Below, piece by piece: positions 60,946 to 64,000 of a stretch of DNA of 64,000 nucleotides. The DNA is from Sabulibacter ruber (GTDB lineage: Bacteria; Bacteroidota; Bacteroidia; Cytophagales; Hymenobacteraceae). How positions within the stretch are numbered: position 1 is the stretch's first letter; every line of letters begins with the position of its first letter. The stretch spans positions 558,001 through 622,000 of the forward strand of contig NZ_JAFFID010000003.1 in assembly GCF_017355955.1 (NCBI RefSeq), written 5' to 3'. The notes under the pieces are model-generated. The model was not told where the DNA came from. It saw only the letters and a list, made by a program, of their open reading frames with translations, and did not search any database. The translations under genes and the position numbers were made by a program.

Positions 60946-62232
60946 ATGCCCGGAAACCGAACAACTGTCAATGCACGTGAATTCACTACCGGAAACAACC
61001 GGATACGAGCTATTCTGGCTCAACTGAAAGAAAACATAGAGGGCAAAGAATTCTCTGATGTGGTAGATAGCCAGGGCCTGCAATATGTAGACCTAGTCAT
61101 GGAAGGAAGCGGCCTGCAGGGCATAGTGCTGCTTGGGTATGTGTATGCTTTGGAAGAGATGGGTATCCGGTTTCTGCAACTAGGCGGCACCTCAGTTGGG
61201 GCCATGCAGGCGCTCCTGATGGCCGCGGCCTGTCACCGAAGCGAGAAAACAAGCACCTGGATACTGGAGGAAATAGCCAATTTTGACTTCTGCCAACTCA
61301 TTGACGGCGACTCTGAGGCCAAAGACTTTCTGGCATCTCTTGCTCAGAATAGAAACTGGTACACGCAACTGCTCAAAACTCCCCAGTTGCTGGAAAGTAT
61401 CCGGGAAGATTTCGGGCTGAATCCCGGCAATGCCTTGCACCAGTGGCTCAAATCGTTACTCGCCAAGAAGAAAATAGATTCGCTGAAGAAACTAAAAGAG
61501 CGCCGCAAGGAAGGGGTAGCTGATCTACATCTCCGGAACTCAACCCGCCCGTACAAGAAATTGAAGGCTGAGCGGCTCGCGTTCATTGCTTTTGAGGTGA
61601 CAACCCAAACTAAAGCGGTGTTCCCTGAAATGGCCGATCTGTACTGGGCTAACCCAGAGGAAGTAAACCCAGCCGATTTTGTGCGGGCTTCCATGTCGGC
61701 TCCCCTCTTCTTTGAGCCCTTCCGGGTAAGGCAACTTCCTTTTGGTGACAAGGCCCTGGAACGATGGCGAAAGGTTGGTTACTACGGCAACGTGCCAGAT
61801 GAAGTCATCATGGTAGATGGAAGCATGATGTCAGCTTTTCCCATTGATCTCTTCCATGAGCACGGCAAAGTCCCCGTGGCGCCCACTTTTGGAGTTAAGC
61901 CAGGCGTAGACCGCAATTCTCCCCAGGTCATCCACAAGGTAACCGATTTTGTCTCTGCCCTTATGGGCTCTACCCGGCAGGTACATGACTTTGATTTTAT
62001 CCTGCGCCACCCAGATTACAGGCAGTTGGTCCAGTTCTTACCCACCGGAGGCTTCAATTGGCTGGATTTCAACATGAGCAAGACCGATAAGATCAGGCTT
62101 TTTGAGATTGGGGTGCAGGGCGCCGCCGATTTCCTGAGAGCGTTCAACTGGAAGAAATACAAACAGTTCAGGGAGACAATTGCCGCCCCTACTTCCCTTC
62201 CGCCCCTACCCTTGACTCCTTCTTCCAACTAG
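60946..62232 (+). CDS. Patatin-like phospholipase
   Basis: A 428-residue serine lipase. The oxyanion loop GSGLQG (54-59; family usually GGG-R/K-G) precedes the nucleophile elbow GGTSVGA (S83). The dyad Asp is D291 in VMVDGSMMSAFP, where Ser replaces the common Gly of DGG. No signal peptide is present, so it is cytoplasmic or membrane-peripheral. NFDFILRHPDY-like regions near the C-terminus have no clear homologue in my memory. It probably acts on phospholipid acyl chains; the substrate and regulation are unknown. It ends at a shared bidirectional terminator. Confidence 0.9.
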   Translation: MPGNRTTVNAREFTTGNNRIRAILAQLKENIEGKEFSDVVDSQGLQYVDLVMEGSGLQGIVLLGYVYALEEMGIRFLQLGGTSVGAMQALLMAAACHRSEKTSTWILEEIANFDFCQLIDGDSEAKDFLASLAQNRNWYTQLLKTPQLLESIREDFGLNPGNALHQWLKSLLAKKKIDSLKKLKERRKEGVADLHLRNSTRPYKKLKAERLAFIAFEVTTQTKAVFPEMADLYWANPEEVNPADFVRASMSAPLFFEPFRVRQLPFGDKALERWRKVGYYGNVPDEVIMVDGSMMSAFPIDLFHEHGKVPVAPTFGVKPGVDRNSPQVIHKVTDFVSALMGSTRQVHDFDFILRHPDYRQLVQFLPTGGFNWLDFNMSKTDKIRLFEIGVQGAADFLRAFNWKKYKQFRETIAAPTSLPPLPLTPSSN

Positions 62233-62240
62233 GGCAGAAA

Positions 62241-62300
62241 AGACGAAAGCCGTTTTCAAGCTGTTTCAGAGAAACTAACTTGAAAACGGCTTTCGTCTTT
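62241..62300. terminator. IPE-type bidirectional terminator (copy 24)
   Basis: AGACGAAAGCCGTTTTCAAG and CTTGAAAACGGCTTTCGTCT are perfectly complementary (20 bp), with CTGTTTCAGAGAAACTAA inside. AAA precedes and TTT follows. It lies between the patatin gene (plus) and menA (minus). Confidence 0.95.
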
Positions 62301-62342
62301 TATCCGGAGAATTCAGGAAACCTACAGGATGGCTTTAGAGAA

Positions 62343-63281
62343 TTATCTATCCAACAAAAGGCCTATTCCCAGTAGCAGAACAAAGCACAGCGTAGAAAGT
62401 GCCATTTGCTTTAGGAGAGGGTCCAGCTCAGCGGGGGTTTGGCGGCGCTTCACTTCCTTGCCGTTGAAGAACAGCAAAGGCGCGGAGCCCAGGAAAAGCC
62501 AGGGCCAATAGGTGGCATTCTCGCGCACCCAGACAAACACCACCGTGCAGGCTATCCCCGAGAGCAGCAGTAACCAATGGTACCTGCGGGCTCTGAGCGC
62601 ACCCAGGCGCACGGGAACTGAGCGTTTTCCGGCCAGTTCATCAGATTTCATGTCCCGGATGTTGTTCACGTTCAATACTGCCGCTGAGAAGAAACCCAGG
62701 CTGGATGCCGGCAGCAGCAATTCAGAGAAGACACGCTCCGTTTGCAGGAAATAAGTACCTAAAACGCCAACCCAACCAAAGAAAAAGAACACCGAGATAT
62801 CGCCTAGGCCGGCGTACCCGTAGGGTTTGCTTCCGTTGGTATAGCCAATGGCTGCCCAGATGGCTCCAATTCCTAACGCCAGGAAAAACAGAAACAGGTA
62901 CAGCCCCGAGGTACCCAAGGCTATCCACAGCAGGCTTATGCCTGAAATGAGAGAAAGGAGGCTGAAAACGATGATGGCGGCCCGCATCTGCCCCGGCGAG
63001 ATCTGCCCGGCCTGCACGGCACGTTTGGGTCCTTCGCGGTGCTGACTGTCGGCGCCGTGCTTGCTGTCGCCGTAATCGTTGGCCAGGTTAGAAAGGATTT
63101 GCAGGAACAGGGTGGTGAGTACGCAGAGCAGCAGCACCGGCCACCGGGAAAGATGATCGGCGGCGGCCAGGAAACCGCCCATGCCTATGCAAGACAAAGA
63201 AAGGGGCAGCGTGCGTAACCGGAAAGTCGATACCCACGTGCCCGCTGTTGGCTTTTTCTGAGCCGTTACTTTTAGATTCAC
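62343..63281 (-). CDS. menA: 1,4-dihydroxy-2-naphthoate polyprenyltransferase
   Basis: A 312-residue UbiA-family membrane enzyme that attaches the polyprenyl chain to DHNA in menaquinone synthesis. The first Asp motif is NLANDYGDSKHGAD and the second NIRDMKSDE. Seven to nine hydrophobic helices are visible. The start is GTG at 63281, since no ATG lies before the first helix (next Met is residue 33). It is 9 bp downstream of the glutathione peroxidase gene and probably co-transcribed. Menaquinone would be the respiratory quinone, as in other Bacteroidota. Confidence 0.93.
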   Translation of the reverse strand: MNLKVTAQKKPTAGTWVSTFRLRTLPLSLSCIGMGGFLAAADHLSRWPVLLLCVLTTLFLQILSNLANDYGDSKHGADSQHREGPKRAVQAGQISPGQMRAAIIVFSLLSLISGISLLWIALGTSGLYLFLFFLALGIGAIWAAIGYTNGSKPYGYAGLGDISVFFFFGWVGVLGTYFLQTERVFSELLLPASSLGFFSAAVLNVNNIRDMKSDELAGKRSVPVRLGALRARRYHWLLLLSGIACTVVFVWVRENATYWPWLFLGSAPLLFFNGKEVKRRQTPAELDPLLKQMALSTLCFVLLLGIGLLLDR

Positions 63282-63290
63282 TTACAACTA

Positions 63291-63875
63291 TTAGCTATTA
63301 ATGTCACGCAGCAACTCCTCGCCCAGAGGAGAAACTTTAGAAGGATAGAACTTCAGGAGTTTTCCGTCTTCGCTGATCAGGTATTTGCAGAAATTCCAGG
63401 TGGGTGCCTGGGTGTTGGTTCCGTTGTTTTCTTTGCTGGTGAGCCACTTGTACAAAGGTTGCTGCTCTGCCCCTATCACTGATGCTTTCTGGAACAGCGG
63501 GAAGGTTACCCCAAAATTCTTCTGGCAGAATTGCGCGATCTCTTCATTGGAGCCTTTTTCCTGGTTCCCGAAGTCGTTGGCCGGGAAACCCAACACCACT
63601 ACTTTGTCGCCGTGCAGTTTGTGGAGTTTCTCCAGGTCTGCGTACTGCGGCGTGTAGCCGCACTCAGACGCCACGTTCACAATAAGCAGTTTCTTGCCTT
63701 TGAATTTCTGGAGACTGGTATCTTTTCCGTCAATGGTTTTCAACGGAATGTCATAGATAGAAGAGGCGGTAGCTGTTTCCATGGTGGTAGAAGTTTGAGT
63801 GTCTTTTGTGGGGGCTGCCGGTGTAGAGCAGGCCAGTAACAAGGACAAAGAGCAATAGGTAAAGAGCTGTAGCAT
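63291..63875 (-). CDS. Glutathione peroxidase-family lipoprotein (Cys type)
   Basis: A 194-residue exported peroxidase. The lipobox SLLLAC puts C16 at the membrane anchor, followed by a Thr-rich linker (20-40). The peroxidatic residue is C72 in NVASECGYTPQY (Sec/Cys position), with partners Q105 in GFPANDFGNQE and W160-N161 in WNFCKYL. C117 in QFCQKNFG is at the resolving-Cys position, so a thioredoxin-type reductant is likely. It would detoxify hydroperoxides in the periplasm. It is the first gene of a two-gene unit with menA. No Sec codon is present. Confidence 0.92.
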   Translation of the reverse strand: MLQLFTYCSLSLLLACSTPAAPTKDTQTSTTMETATASSIYDIPLKTIDGKDTSLQKFKGKKLLIVNVASECGYTPQYADLEKLHKLHGDKVVVLGFPANDFGNQEKGSNEEIAQFCQKNFGVTFPLFQKASVIGAEQQPLYKWLTSKENNGTNTQAPTWNFCKYLISEDGKLLKFYPSKVSPLGEELLRDINS

Positions 63876-63956
63876 ACTTATAAGAGGTTAGATCTTTCTT
63901 AACCGCGTTTTACTTTTTTTGTTTTTACTTTACTTCCAAAGCAACTTCGGAAAGCG

Positions 63957-63993
63957 ATTTAGGCCAGTTTACTGAAAACCAGCCTAAAAACAA
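63957..63993. repeat. IPE palindromic element, copy 25
   Basis: GATTTAGGCCAGTTTACTG / AAAACCAGCCTAAAAAC, at the window end, upstream of the peroxidase gene. Confidence 0.55.
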
Positions 63994-64000
63994 TCCTCTC

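Overview
The window looks like chromosomal DNA of a pigmented, aerobic Bacteroidota of the order Cytophagales, probably Hymenobacteraceae close to Rufibacter or Pontibacter. That placement is inferred from gene content: a TonB-dependent receptor paired with a DUF4249 lipoprotein, type IX secretion (T9SS) sorting domains, carotenoid genes of CrtW/CrtZ/CrtI/CrtB type, MenA, a DUF1801/YdeI protein, near-absence of Shine-Dalgarno sequences and one clear TAnnTTTG-type -7 box. No rRNA, tRNA, CRISPR array, prophage or complete transposase was found.

Layout. 1-4.6 kb: 3' end of a TonB-dependent receptor, a small periplasmic heavy-metal (HMA) protein, an alpha/beta hydrolase and a secreted M1 peptidase. 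4.8-12.0 kb (minus strand): an isoprenoid/carotenoid block, crtZ, a CarH-like MerR/B12-type regulator, an ECF sigma factor, crtI, crtB, an unknown secreted protein, ispH and crtW. IspH supplies isoprenoid precursor, CrtB and CrtI make and desaturate phytoene, and CrtW and CrtZ oxidise the rings (no lycopene cyclase lies in the window). The regulators suggest light or stress control. 12.2-15 kb: crotonase, lipoprotein hydrolase, thioredoxin. 15.4-24.6 kb: an NtrB/NtrC-like sigma-54 two-component system divergent from an ABC exporter (ATPase plus two FtsX/MacB permeases). 24.8-30.8 kb: M61 peptidase, NADAR protein, and a TonB receptor overlapping a DUF4249 lipoprotein. 30.9-39.7 kb: purine nucleoside phosphorylase, SppA, a GH1-RmlD fusion enzyme, RarA and small membrane or envelope proteins. 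39.9-47.0 kb: persulfide-dioxygenase-like enzyme, LolA-like protein, DUF1801, an FMN reductase / lipoprotein / glutathionylspermidine-synthase-like / lipoprotein cluster, and MurI. 47.1-52.7 kb: SPW membrane protein, ABC-F ATPase, a nitronate monooxygenase broken by two compensating frameshifts, an unknown protein, and a CaiB-type CoA transferase. 52.9-58.1 kb: two tandem paralogous T9SS-secreted adhesin-like proteins. 58.7-63.9 kb: DEAD-box helicase, patatin-like lipase, MenA, glutathione peroxidase.

The most unusual feature is in the intergenic DNA. More than twenty copies of a 35-60 bp palindromic element lie between genes. Its pattern is an outer GTTTT/AAAAC arm pair around an inner GGCTG-TTTT...GAAA-CAGCC hairpin; I call it IPE. 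When the outer arms are extended by locus-specific complementary bases, it forms the apparent transcription terminator of the adjacent gene. Three larger composite inverted repeats (REP-like doublets) and two copies of an 89-bp element with 23-bp terminal inverted repeats are also present.
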